A DNA stretch of 64,000 bases from Microbispora sp. NBC_01189 (GCF_036010665.1 NZ_CP108581.1:4445501-4509500), one strand, 5' to 3'. Positions 24,863 through 34,864 are shown, numbered from the stretch's first letter. Numbers and translations are program-made. The notes: a model not told the origin generated them from the letters alone.

Positions 24863-27229
24863 TTATTTCACGATGACGTCACCCTGCGTTTCGTGCGTCG
24901 CGGCGAATTCGGGCGCGAGTTCCCGGTACCGGGTGCGGATTTCGGCCGCGGCGGCGGGGGCGCCGAGATCGGCGAAGGCGACGCCCGCGGTCCGCAGCGC
25001 GCCGAGGCACTCGTCGCGGCGCCCGTCGCCGTGGTGCGCCTCGGCCAGCCCGCGCAGCATCACGGCCTCGCCGAGGGCGTCTCCGGCCCGGCGGCAGGCC
25101 GCCAGTGCGAACCGGTGCGTCCGCTCCACGTCGGCCCACCGCGCGCGTACGGCCGAGACGTTCGGAAGCGTGGCGGCCAGTTCCCAGGCCAGGTCGGTCA
25201 GACCCAGGGCGCCCGCTTGGAAGACGGCGGCGACAAGGCCGGCCAGCTCGCTCTCGAACCAGCCGAGAGGGTCGGCGAGCACTCCCGCGCGGACCTCGGC
25301 CGGAGGCGGCCAGCGGGGCGCTCTGCCGCGCACCGGGGCGTACCGGGGTGGCGGGAGGCGCTCGTCGGCCTCCTGCGCGAGGGCCAGGAGAGTGGCGAGG
25401 GTACGAGTGATCCTGACGTGTACGGCGCTGTCGATCTCGGCCGCGGCGGCCTGCTCACGAGCGAAGCGGCGGACCAGCTCATGGAACCGGTAGCGGGTCC
25501 GCCCGGTGCCGTCCGGCCGCGCGACCTCCAGCAGTCGGGCGTCGGCCAGGGCGTCGGCGATCTCTTCGGCCGACTCCGGCGACGTCTCCAGCATCATCGC
25601 GATGGTCCAGACCGGGAACGACGGAAGATCGAGGAGCCCGAGCAGGCGTAAGGTGCGCTGCGCGGTCTCGCTCACCCGGCGGTAGCCGGCGGCGACGCAT
25701 CGCCTGACGTCCAGGTCTCCCAGGGCGAGCTCGTCCAGCCCTTCCCCGGCGAGCCGCCCGGCGACCCGGGCGAGGGCCCAGTGCGGACGGGCGGTGAGGC
25801 GTGTCCCGGCGGCGCGGAGCGCCAGCGGCAGGCCGCAGCACAGCCGGACGATCTCGGCCGCGTTCTCGGGCTCCGCGTCGACGCGCTCACGCCCGAGCAT
25901 CTCGGCCAGCATGTCGTGCGACTGCTGGAACGAGAGCGTGCCGAGGTCGAACGACGCGGCGCCCGGCCAGCCGGACAACCGCGAGCGGCTGGTGACGAGG
26001 ACCGCGCAGGTACACGAGCCCGGCAGCAGTGGCCGGACCTGCGCGTAGCCGTCGACGTCGTCCAGGACGACGAGGATGCGGCGTCCCGCCAGCTGGCTGC
26101 GGTACAGGTCGACGCTCTCCTCCAGATCTCTGGGCAGGGCCGCTTCGTGGACGCCGAGCGCGCGGAGGAACCGCGCGAGCACCCGTGCGGGGTCCGCCGG
26201 CCGCTCGCCGGTGCCACGCAGGTCGGCGTAGAGCTGGCCGTCCGGGAAGGCGTCGCCCAACTGGTGCGCCACGTGCACGGCCAGGGCCGTCTTGCCCACG
26301 CCGCCCTGCCCGCTGATGACCGCCACGGCGACCGGGCCGGGCCCGCGGCCCGCCAGCGCGCCACGGATCCGGCTCGCCTGCTTCTCCCGGCCGAAGAAGC
26401 CGGCGATGTCGGGGGGCAGCAGAGACGGCCGGAGCGTTCCCGCGGAAGCCGGCCGGTCAAAGGGAGAGGACGGCGCGGCGTCCTGCCGCAGCACCCGCAG
26501 GTGCGCCCCCCGCAGCTGGGGGCCGGGGTCGATGCCGAGCTCGTCCGCCAGCCTGGTGCGGATGGACTCGTACTCCGCCAGCGCCTCGGCCTGCGCCCCG
26601 GCCGCGGCGAGGGCGAGCACGAGCCAGGAGTGCACGACCTCGCTCAGCGGCTCGGCCGCGGCGACGGCCCGCAGCTGGGGGAGGACCTCGGCCGGCATGC
26701 CGAGATCAAGGGCCGTCTTCGCGCATTCCAGCAGGACGTTCATGCGTTCCCGGTCGATCGCGTGGACCCAGGGGTGACCCTTGAGCACGTGGTCCAGGTC
26801 CGCCAGGCAGGGGCCCTGCCACATCTCCAGCGCCCTCAGCAGCGGCCCCAGGGACTCGCGCGGCGAGCCGGCCGACCTGGCCTCGGCCACGAGCGCGCGG
26901 AAGCGGACGAGGTCCGAGTCGCAGCGGTCCGGCCGGATCGCGTAGGCCGTGCCGAGCCCGGTGAGCAAGGAGGAGCGGGAGCGGGCGACGTGGCCCGGCT
27001 CGAGACGGCGGCGAAGCCGGCCCACGTAGGTCTGCACGAGGTTGACCGCCGAGCCGGGCGCGTCGTCGCCCCAGACGGCGTCGATGATCTCCTGCCGCCG
27101 GACGGGCGTTCCGGCTTTGAGGAGCAGGAGCGCGAGGACGGCCTTTTGCCTGTCCGAGCTCAGCGTTATTTCGGTCTCATCGTGCCATATCCGTAACGGG
27201 CCCAGCAGGTGGAACCGTAACACGGGCAT
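24863..27229 (-). CDS. SARP-type regulator with NB-ARC and TPR domains (AfsR/DnrI-like)
   Basis: 788 residues. An N-terminal OmpR-like winged helix (FHLLGPLRIWHDETEI, SDRQKAVLALLLLKAG, VWGDDAPGSAVNLVQTYVGR) is followed by the bacterial transcriptional activation domain (~100-245). The NB-ARC ATPase has P-loop ISGQGGVGKTALAVHVA and Walker B RRILVVLDDVDGY, and a C-terminal ~200 residues of helical TPR-like repeats close the protein. ATG 27229 follows AGGAGGG. Members activate secondary-metabolite or peptide genes. This one faces the 26-codon peptide operon across a 293-base AT-richer gap and is the likely cluster-situated activator. Confidence 0.92.
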   Translation of the reverse strand: MPVLRFHLLGPLRIWHDETEITLSSDRQKAVLALLLLKAGTPVRRQEIIDAVWGDDAPGSAVNLVQTYVGRLRRRLEPGHVARSRSSLLTGLGTAYAIRPDRCDSDLVRFRALVAEARSAGSPRESLGPLLRALEMWQGPCLADLDHVLKGHPWVHAIDRERMNVLLECAKTALDLGMPAEVLPQLRAVAAAEPLSEVVHSWLVLALAAAGAQAEALAEYESIRTRLADELGIDPGPQLRGAHLRVLRQDAAPSSPFDRPASAGTLRPSLLPPDIAGFFGREKQASRIRGALAGRGPGPVAVAVISGQGGVGKTALAVHVAHQLGDAFPDGQLYADLRGTGERPADPARVLARFLRALGVHEAALPRDLEESVDLYRSQLAGRRILVVLDDVDGYAQVRPLLPGSCTCAVLVTSRSRLSGWPGAASFDLGTLSFQQSHDMLAEMLGRERVDAEPENAAEIVRLCCGLPLALRAAGTRLTARPHWALARVAGRLAGEGLDELALGDLDVRRCVAAGYRRVSETAQRTLRLLGLLDLPSFPVWTIAMMLETSPESAEEIADALADARLLEVARPDGTGRTRYRFHELVRRFAREQAAAAEIDSAVHVRITRTLATLLALAQEADERLPPPRYAPVRGRAPRWPPPAEVRAGVLADPLGWFESELAGLVAAVFQAGALGLTDLAWELAATLPNVSAVRARWADVERTHRFALAACRRAGDALGEAVMLRGLAEAHHGDGRRDECLGALRTAGVAFADLGAPAAAAEIRTRYRELAPEFAATHETQGDVIVK

Positions 27230-27522
27230 TTCCCTCCTGTGGAATCGGGAGTCAATTCCGGAAATCTGGAGAATCATACGATTCGACGGAATAGTGATCG
27301 AGATTGCGGTGTGTCCAGTAACGGCCAATCCTTTCCGGTGGCCGATCACCCCGCCCGGCACGCTCCGTCCCGCCCGCCGCCCGCCGCCCGCCGCTGACAC
27401 TCCACTGGCGGTCGGCTGGACGCTCCCGCGCCCGGTACGGCCCCGCGTTCAGTACGGCGCCGACGCCGATCCAGTCCCGGCGGTCATGGTGGGCGTAGAC
27501 CAACTGCGGGAGGAGGTGCGAG
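27230..27522. promoter_or_regulatory. Divergent control region of SARP gene and peptide operon
   Basis: The first 80 bases are markedly AT-richer than the rest of the window. On the minus strand a perfect TATGAT (27273-27278) fits a -10 box for the SARP gene. It is overlapped by the dyad GAATC-ATAC-GATTC (27271-27284), and further GGAAT/ATTCC half-sites lie at 27241, 27255 and 27288. These could be operator sites. I could not place a convincing -35 or -10 box for the peptide gene, nor the spaced heptamers that classic SARP proteins bind. Confidence 0.5.
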
Positions 27523-27603
27523 ATGAAGAAGATCAAGATTCGCAAGGCCGGTCCGGTCCGCCTGACGGCCGCGGCCTGCTCCATCTACAAGAACCCGAAC
27601 TAA
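27523..27603 (+). CDS. 26-residue candidate RiPP/secreted-signal peptide precursor
   Basis: A short frame with a near-perfect ribosome-binding site (GGGAGGAGG, 6 bases before ATG). The first eight residues are strongly basic (five Lys/Arg), the middle is Ala/Gly/Pro/Val/Leu, and the end is TAAACSIYKNPN with one Cys, one Ser, one Tyr and one Thr that could be modified. Codons are GC-rich except the Lys/Ile start. A hairpin follows 15 bases after the stop, then the PqqD-like/M50 protease gene. Size, strong translation signal, hairpin and the presence of a peptide-binding-type domain next door argue that this is a peptide precursor. The mature product and any modification are unknown. Confidence 0.72.
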   Translation: MKKIKIRKAGPVRLTAAACSIYKNPN

Positions 27604-27618
27604 CGGGTTCCGGGCGGT

Positions 27619-27648
27619 GCGCCGGGTACGGGATGCCGCACCCGGCGC
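27619..27648 (+). terminator. Attenuating hairpin after peptide gene
   Basis: Perfect 9-base arms (GCGCCGGGT and complement) enclose a 12-base loop. The hairpin stands 15 bases after the peptide stop and 100 bases before the protease start. In RiPP operons such a hairpin lets precursor mRNA exceed enzyme mRNA; that role is inferred. Confidence 0.65.
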
Positions 27649-27748
27649 TCCGTTCACCCCACCGCGCCGTCCACTGGGCCGTCCACTGGACCGGCCGCCA
27701 CCGGCCCGGATGCTCCGCGCACCCCCGAGATCGCAGGAGGACCGTCCC

Positions 27749-29062
27749 TTGACCGATGCGGAGGCCGTGCACGACGAGCCGGCGATCCGGTACGACCTCG
27801 ACCGGTCGCTCCCGCTGCACCCGCTCGTCTACCTGGAGGAGGGCGAGGAGGTCACGGTCGGCAGGCCGGACACCGACTCCTACGGCATCTTCCCGCCCGA
27901 CGGCGCCGAGGTGCTGCGCAGGCTGGAGGAAGGGATGCCGCCGCGCGAGGCGGCCGTCTGGTACGAGGCCCGCTACCGGGAGAGCCTGGACATCGACGAT
28001 CTCGTCGCCGCGCTCGACGAGCTCGGTTTCGTCCGGAACCCCGGCGCGGCGGGCGCGGCGGGCGCGGATGGCGCTGATCGCACGGGTGACGCGGGCACGA
28101 ACGACACGGGCGCGAATCACCCGGGCATGGGGGACACCCCCGTGCGCTGGCGGCGGCTGGGCGCGGCGCTCTTCTCCGCCCCCGCCTGGGTCTGCTACGG
28201 GCTGCTCGTCGCGTGGGCGCTGGTCCTGATGATCCGGCGGCCCGACCTGGCGCCCCGCTACCACAACGTCTTCTTCACCGACTACTACACCCTGATCCAG
28301 GCGTCGCTGTTCGTGGCGGCGGTCCCGCAGCTTCTGCTGCACGAGGGCTTCCACGCGCTCGCCGGGCGGCGGCTGGGCCTCCGCTCCCGGCTGCGCATCT
28401 CCCGGAGGCTCTACTTCGTGGTGCTGGAGACGTCGCTGGACGGTCTGGTCGCCGTGCCCCGGCGGAAGAGATACCTGCCGATCGTGGCCGGGATGCTGGC
28501 GGACGTGGTCGTGATGGCCGTTCTCACCATCGTCGCCGACCTCCTCCGTGACCCGGGCGGCGGGCTGTCCTTCTGGGGCCGGTTCTGCCTGGCGTTCGCC
28601 TTCGCCGTCCTGCTCCGGATCCTGTGGCAGTTCTCCCTGTACCTGCGCACGGACCTGTACGTCCTCGTCTCCACCGCGCTCGGCTGTGTCGACCTGCACG
28701 GGACGGCCGTGCGGGTGTTGCGCAACCGGGTGAACCGGCTGCTCGGCCGCCGGGACCGGCTGGTCGACGAGTCGGACCGGCACCCGGTGGACCGGCGCGT
28801 CGCCCGCTGGTACTCCTGGTTGATCGTCGCCGGTTACACGGTGAGCCTCACCACCTTCCTCGTCGCGATCGCCCCGATCGTCTACGGGATGTTCGCCGGA
28901 GTGATCGGCCGGTTCACCGGTCGCGGCGCCTCCTGGTCCGAGCTGCTGGACTCGCTGATCTTCTGCGGGTTCGTCGCCGGGCAGCTCGTCGTCCTCGCGT
29001 GGGTGACCGTCCGTGACCGGCGCCGCGGCCGGGCACGGCGGCTCGACCACGTCATCGCCTGA
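27749..29062 (+). CDS. PqqD-like domain fused to M50-type membrane metalloprotease
   Basis: 437 residues, starting at TTG 27749 with AGGAGG 8 bases upstream. Residues ~10-95 resemble a PqqD/RRE peptide-binding domain (YLEEGEEV ... SYGIFPPDGAEVLRRLEEG ... LDIDDLVAALDELGF). An Ala/Gly/Asn/Thr linker follows. The remaining 300 residues have about six membrane helices and the zinc motif H198-E-G-F-H202 in LLHEGFHALAGRRLGL, as in site-2 protease-like M50 enzymes; an Asp in the later GMLADVVVM helix could be the third ligand. Known RRE domains hold leader peptides, so this protein plausibly binds the 26-residue precursor and cleaves or exports it at the membrane. It is 11 bases from the TPR gene. 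Confidence 0.85.
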   Translation: MTDAEAVHDEPAIRYDLDRSLPLHPLVYLEEGEEVTVGRPDTDSYGIFPPDGAEVLRRLEEGMPPREAAVWYEARYRESLDIDDLVAALDELGFVRNPGAAGAAGADGADRTGDAGTNDTGANHPGMGDTPVRWRRLGAALFSAPAWVCYGLLVAWALVLMIRRPDLAPRYHNVFFTDYYTLIQASLFVAAVPQLLLHEGFHALAGRRLGLRSRLRISRRLYFVVLETSLDGLVAVPRRKRYLPIVAGMLADVVVMAVLTIVADLLRDPGGGLSFWGRFCLAFAFAVLLRILWQFSLYLRTDLYVLVSTALGCVDLHGTAVRVLRNRVNRLLGRRDRLVDESDRHPVDRRVARWYSWLIVAGYTVSLTTFLVAIAPIVYGMFAGVIGRFTGRGASWSELLDSLIFCGFVAGQLVVLAWVTVRDRRRGRARRLDHVIA

Positions 29063-29073
29063 GAAGGAGCACC

Positions 29074-31215
29074 ATGGCCACCCATCACTGGATCAGGGCC
29101 GCCCGGCGCCGCGACCGCGAGCTGTACCGGAGCCGCCTCGACCTCCCGCCGGTCCTGGCCGTGCTCGACGCCCACCGCCGGCTGCGCGGGCCGTACACCG
29201 CCGCGGGCACGCTGGTGCGGTCACTCGTGCCGGACGCGCTGGAGCGCAGGCCGGAGTGGGGCCCCGCCCACAACATCGAGATCATCACCAGCGCTCCGGA
29301 GCTCGCCCCCCTGGTGCCTCCCATATGGACGTCGCTGGAGTGGACCGCGCACGAGGGGGAACGCACCAGGTTCTACTCCCGGCTGCACACGCTGAACATC
29401 GCCAACGGCCTCGCCGAACTGCTGCGCGACCACCTGCGGGAGGCGGGCGGCGAGCCGCGGACACTCGTCTTCGAGAACGTGCACCAGGCGGACCCGACGG
29501 ACCAGGAGTTCGTCGCCGTCCTGCTCCGCCGCGGTGACCTCGGCGGGCTGACCGTCGTGGTCGGCACCGGGACCGAGCCGATCGCCGACCCCCCGGGTGA
29601 GATCGCCGTCTCCCTCGCCCGCGTGCTGGAACGCCACGCCGTACGCGCCGACGCGCCGGAAGGCACCGACCCCGGCCCGGCCTCCGGCACGGGCACTGGC
29701 ACTGGCACCGGCCCGGTGGCCGCCGCGCGGGCGTACGTGAACGGCGACGGGACGAGCGACGACCCCCGGCTGCTCGACGCGTACGAGCGGCTGGACGGTG
29801 CGGAGCGGGCGCGGTTGCACGACGAGCGGGCGGCGGAGCTCGCGGCCCGCGGCGAGTTCTCCCTGACGCTGGGCGCGATCCCCTTCCACGCCGAGCACGG
29901 CGGAGACCCGGCCGGCGCCGGCCTGGCCGCTCTGCGGCAGGCGCTGGACCACTGCCGCGGCGTCGGCCTCTACCAGGCGGCGGCGGACCTCGGCCTGCGC
30001 GGCAGGGCCATCGTGGACCGGTCCGTCCAGGAAGAGCTGTGGTGGCACTTCACGAACGCGACCAGCACCACGCTCGCCTCACTCGGGCGGGCGGACGAGG
30101 CCCTGGCCGTCTACGACGAGGCCCGCGCCGTCACCGCCGACCCCGTCGTCCACATGGAGCTCGGCTACAGCACCGCCATGCTGTACGCCCGGCACTTCCC
30201 CGAGCCGCGACGGGACTACCAGCGGGCACGGGCCTGGATCAATCTGTCGATCGCCATCGCCTCCCTGATGGAGGATCCCAAGAAGCGCGCCTTCCACACG
30301 GTCTTCGGGCACAACGGCCTCGCCCTGGTGGAGGTGCGGGAGAGGCGGGCCGACGAGGCGCTGCGCATGCTGGAGGAGGGCATGGCCAGGCTGGACCGGG
30401 AGCTCGGCCCGGGCGAGCACGCCCTGCACCGGGCGGTGCTGCGGTACAACCGCGCCCAGGTGCTCGGCCAGATGGGCCGGCTGGAGGAGGCGCTCCGCGA
30501 CTACCTGGCCGTCGTCGAGCTGGACCCCGACTTTCCCGAGCACCACTTCAACATCGCCAACATCCTGCGCCGGCTCGGCCGTGACGAGGAGGCGATCGTC
30601 TCCTACGAGGAGGCGCTGCGCCTGTCGCCGCCGTTCCCCGAGGCCTACTACAACCTCGGCGACACCCGGCTCGAACTCGGGGACGTGGGCGGGGCGCTGT
30701 CCGACTTCGGCTACACGCTCGAACTGGACCCGGCGCATCTGGACGCCCGGATCAACCGGGCCGGGCTGCTGTGCGAGCTGGGCCGGGCCGACGACGCGTG
30801 GGCGGACGTCACCGCGGGGCTGGAGCTCGCCCCGGCCAACCCGCACCTCCTGTGCCTCAAAGGACGGCTGCTCGCCGAGCGGGAGGACCACGACGGCGCC
30901 CGTGCGGCGCTGTCGGCGGCGATCGGCCACGACGGGCGGCTGGCCGAGGCGTGGGCGCTGCGGGGCGAGATCGCCTACGCCGCGGGTGACCTCACCGAGG
31001 CCGCACGCGACCTCGACCGGGCGGTCGAGCTGGGGGAGACTCCCGAGATCCGGTTCAACCGGGCTGTCGTTCGCCAGGAGTCGGGCCGCTACGGCGACGC
31101 CGCCGCGGACTTCGAGGCCGTCCTGGCCGCCACCGGCGACGAGGAGAGCCGGGAACGGCTGGATCTCTGCCTGGCGGCGCTGCGCGGCCAGTCGTCCACC
31201 GGCGTGCCGGCCTGA
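29074..31215 (+). CDS. TPR protein with degenerate STAND-like ATPase front
   Basis: 713 residues, start ATG 29074 after GAAGGAG. The front ~200 residues look like the AAA/STAND ATPase that opens LuxR-family LAL proteins. The Walker B-like LVFENVHQADPTDQEFVAVLLRR has Asn where catalytic Asp normally stands, and the P-loop position reads GPYTAAGT, lacking the lysine of G-x-x-x-x-G-K-T, so nucleotide binding is doubtful. A Gly-Thr repeat linker follows. Residues ~330-700 form ten or so tetratricopeptide repeats (e.g. ALRDYLAVVELDPDFPEHHF). It has no DNA-binding domain. It probably scaffolds the peptide-processing machinery. It lies between the protease and oxidoreductase genes with 11 and 18-base gaps. 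Confidence 0.85.
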   Translation: MATHHWIRAARRRDRELYRSRLDLPPVLAVLDAHRRLRGPYTAAGTLVRSLVPDALERRPEWGPAHNIEIITSAPELAPLVPPIWTSLEWTAHEGERTRFYSRLHTLNIANGLAELLRDHLREAGGEPRTLVFENVHQADPTDQEFVAVLLRRGDLGGLTVVVGTGTEPIADPPGEIAVSLARVLERHAVRADAPEGTDPGPASGTGTGTGTGPVAAARAYVNGDGTSDDPRLLDAYERLDGAERARLHDERAAELAARGEFSLTLGAIPFHAEHGGDPAGAGLAALRQALDHCRGVGLYQAAADLGLRGRAIVDRSVQEELWWHFTNATSTTLASLGRADEALAVYDEARAVTADPVVHMELGYSTAMLYARHFPEPRRDYQRARAWINLSIAIASLMEDPKKRAFHTVFGHNGLALVEVRERRADEALRMLEEGMARLDRELGPGEHALHRAVLRYNRAQVLGQMGRLEEALRDYLAVVELDPDFPEHHFNIANILRRLGRDEEAIVSYEEALRLSPPFPEAYYNLGDTRLELGDVGGALSDFGYTLELDPAHLDARINRAGLLCELGRADDAWADVTAGLELAPANPHLLCLKGRLLAEREDHDGARAALSAAIGHDGRLAEAWALRGEIAYAAGDLTEAARDLDRAVELGETPEIRFNRAVVRQESGRYGDAAADFEAVLAATGDEESRERLDLCLAALRGQSSTGVPA

Positions 31216-31233
31216 CCGAGGAGGGACGCCGCG

Positions 31234-32355
31234 ATGCCCGACCTGTTCGAGCCCGATCTGTTCGAGACCGGCCTGTTCGAGACCGTCCGGCTGGGGCGCC
31301 TCCGGCTGCCCAACCGGCTGGTGATGGCGCCGATGACCCGCAGCCGTGCCGACCGCCGGGGGGTGCCCACGCCGGAGACGGCCCGTTACTACGCGCAGCG
31401 GGCGAGCGCGGGGCTGATCGTCACCGAGGGCGCCCAGCCGAGCCTGGCCGGCCAGGGGTACCCCGGCACTCCCGGCCTGCACACCGACGCGCAGGTCACG
31501 GGCTGGCGGCCGGTGACGGACGCGGTGCACGCGGCCGGCGGCCGGATCTTCGCCCAGCTCATGCACGCCGGCCGGATCGGCCACCCGAGCCTCAGCGGGC
31601 TCCGGCCGGTGGCGCCGTCGCCCGTGCGGGCCGCCGGGCGGATCCACACGCCTGCCGGTCATCGCGACCTTCCCGTGCCCCGCGAGCTCACCACCGCCGA
31701 GGTGCGGGCGACGATCGCCGACTTCGCGCGTGCCGCCCGGCGTGCCGCCGACGCCGGCTTCGACGGTGTCGAACTGCACGGCGGCAACGGCTACCTCGTC
31801 CACCAGTTCCTCTCCCCGGCCACCAACCGGCGAGGCGATCCGTACGGGCGCGACCGCATCCGTTTCGCCGCCGAACTGTGCGCGGCCGTGGCGGAGGCGG
31901 TCGGCGGCGACCGGGTGGGGCTGCGTGTCACGCCGGGCAACCCGTGCAACGACATGGCGGAGGACGACGTCGAGGAGGTCTATCCGGCTCTGGCCGCGGC
32001 CCTCGCCCCGCTCGGCCTCGGATATCTCCACCTCGCCGGCGTCCAGGCCGCCGCGCCCCTCGCCGTGCGGATCCGCGCCGCCTGGCCCGGCGTCCTCGTG
32101 GCGGCGCCGAGCACGGGAGGCGCGTTCCCCGCCGACGGCGGCAGGGCCGAGGGTGAGCGCTGGCTACGCCACGGCGCCGACCTCGTCGCCTTCGGCCGCG
32201 CCTTTCTCGCCAACCCGGACCTGGTGGAGCGAATGCGGGCCGGCGCGCCGCTGAACCGTCCCGATCCCACGACCTACTACGGCGGCGGTGAGCAGGGCTA
32301 CACCGACTACGCGCCTTCCTCCGCCGTCACGGTGTCCGCTCGGCCGGGCTCGTAG
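31234..32355 (+). CDS. Old Yellow Enzyme family FMN oxidoreductase
   Basis: 373 residues, an (alpha/beta)8 NAD(P)H:flavin oxidoreductase (OYE/NemA type). Motifs: RLPNRLVMAPMTRSRA (FMN loop), ASAGLIVTEGAQPS, FAQLMHAGRI, GFDGVELHGGNGYLVHQFLSP (substrate/FMN signature, with G-G in place of the usual A-A/H-A) and VAFGRAFLANPDLV (phosphate-binding end). It reduces activated C=C bonds with NAD(P)H. The N-terminus carries a curious triple repeat of DLFE/GLFE units (DLFEPDLFETGLFETV). GAGGAGG precedes ATG 31234, 18 bases after the TPR stop, so it is in the peptide operon, where it might reduce a dehydro-residue; equally it may be a general detoxifier. Confidence 0.93.
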   Translation: MPDLFEPDLFETGLFETVRLGRLRLPNRLVMAPMTRSRADRRGVPTPETARYYAQRASAGLIVTEGAQPSLAGQGYPGTPGLHTDAQVTGWRPVTDAVHAAGGRIFAQLMHAGRIGHPSLSGLRPVAPSPVRAAGRIHTPAGHRDLPVPRELTTAEVRATIADFARAARRAADAGFDGVELHGGNGYLVHQFLSPATNRRGDPYGRDRIRFAAELCAAVAEAVGGDRVGLRVTPGNPCNDMAEDDVEEVYPALAAALAPLGLGYLHLAGVQAAAPLAVRIRAAWPGVLVAAPSTGGAFPADGGRAEGERWLRHGADLVAFGRAFLANPDLVERMRAGAPLNRPDPTTYYGGGEQGYTDYAPSSAVTVSARPGS

Positions 32356-32395
32356 GAGTTCCGGTCGGTGGGGTCCCGGTCAGGCGGGGTCCCGG

Positions 32396-33391
32396 TCAGG
32401 CGGAGTCGCGGACGACGAGCTCGGTGGGGAGGACCACGGAGGCGGCCGGGCCGCCTCGCAGGAGGCCGAGCAGCAGCCGGACCATCGCGGCGGCCTGCTC
32501 GCTGACCGGGTGCCTGATCGTGGTGAGCGGCGGCTCGGTGTAGCGGGCCGCCTCGATGTCGTCGAAGCCGACGACCGCCACGTCGTCCGGCACCCGGCGG
32601 CCCGCCTGGCGCAGGGCCTGCAGCGCCCCGATCGCCATGAGGTCGTTGGCCACGAACACGGCGTCGAGGTGCGGGTCGTCCTGGAGCAGGTGGCGCATGG
32701 CGACGGCGCCGGACTGCCGGGTGAAGTCGCCGACGGCGACGATCGAGCGGCGGTCGGAGTCGCGCAGCGCGTCGCGGTAGCCCGTGAGCCGGTCCTGGCC
32801 GCCGATCATGTCCTGCGGGCCGGCGATCGTGGCGATGCGCCGCCGGCCGCGGTCCAGCAGGTGGCGCACCGCCTTCTCCGCGCCGCCCACGTTGTCGTTG
32901 TCCACGTACGGCAGGGGCACGGGGACGGCCGGCCTGCCGTACGAGACGACGGGGACGCCCATCCGCGCGAGGGCGGCGGGCAGCGGGTCGGCGCCGTGCA
33001 TGGAGATCAGCATGACCCCGTCGACGTGGCCGCCGGCGACGTAGCGCTCGATCCTCGCGTGGCTCTTGGGAGAGCCGGCGAGCATCAGCACGACCTGCCT
33101 GTCGGCGGCCTCCAGTTCGAGGCTGGCCGACCGGATGACGGTGGAGAACATCGGGTCCTCGGAGAAGACCCGGGTCGGCGGCTCCGACACGACCAGCGCG
33201 ACCGAGTCCGTCCGCTGGGTGACGAGGCTGCGCGCCGCCGAGTTGGGCACGTATCCCATCTCGTCGACGGCGCGCATGACGGCATCCCTGATCTGCGGGG
33301 TCACCGTCAGCTGCCCGTTGACGACCCGGGAGACGGTCGCGCGGGACACTCCCGCCCGCGCCGCGACCGCCTCCAGCGTGGGTCGTTTCAT
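32396..33391 (-). CDS. LacI-family repressor of beta-glucan genes
   Basis: 331 residues. The headpiece is textbook (TLEAVAARAGVSRATVSRVVNGQ, then the hinge YVPNSAARSLVTQRT), followed by a periplasmic-binding-protein-like sugar domain (SVALVVSEP; FVANDLMAIGALQALR; VAVVGFDDIEAARYTEPPLT). AGGGTGA stands before ATG 33391. It starts 24 bases after the GH1 stop on the same strand, so it is probably the second gene of a GH1-lacI operon. The shared palindrome GAGAGCGCTCTC upstream of the GH1, GH81 and GH16 genes resembles operators of LacI/CebR-type repressors, making this protein the likely glucan-responsive controller. Confidence 0.93.
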   Translation of the reverse strand: MKRPTLEAVAARAGVSRATVSRVVNGQLTVTPQIRDAVMRAVDEMGYVPNSAARSLVTQRTDSVALVVSEPPTRVFSEDPMFSTVIRSASLELEAADRQVVLMLAGSPKSHARIERYVAGGHVDGVMLISMHGADPLPAALARMGVPVVSYGRPAVPVPLPYVDNDNVGGAEKAVRHLLDRGRRRIATIAGPQDMIGGQDRLTGYRDALRDSDRRSIVAVGDFTRQSGAVAMRHLLQDDPHLDAVFVANDLMAIGALQALRQAGRRVPDDVAVVGFDDIEAARYTEPPLTTIRHPVSEQAAAMVRLLLGLLRGGPAASVVLPTELVVRDSA

Positions 33392-33415
33392 GCGTCACCC
33401 TGTTTCATCGGTCCT

Positions 33416-34816
<1,401 letters not shown>

Positions 34817-34852
34817 CCCTGCACAGCTCCCTGCACGATTCCTCCAACAGAA

Positions 34853-34864
34853 GAGAGCGCTCTC
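34853..34864. promoter_or_regulatory. LacI-type operator upstream of GH1 gene
   Basis: A perfect palindrome, GAGAGCGCTCTC, 36 bases before the GH1 start. The identical sequence occurs before the GH16 gene, and a variant before GH81. Confidence 0.75.

Noticed and set aside
24863-27229. SARP regulator taken as proof of an antibiotic cluster.
   Set aside because: No polyketide, non-ribosomal peptide or terpene synthase is in the window; SARP proteins also control small peptide operons.
27523-27603. Faint resemblance of the 26-residue peptide to methanobactin precursors (basic start, Pro-Val, Ala-Ala-Ala, Cys).
   Set aside because: No MbnB/MbnC-type genes, only one Cys, and the similarity is too short to mean anything.
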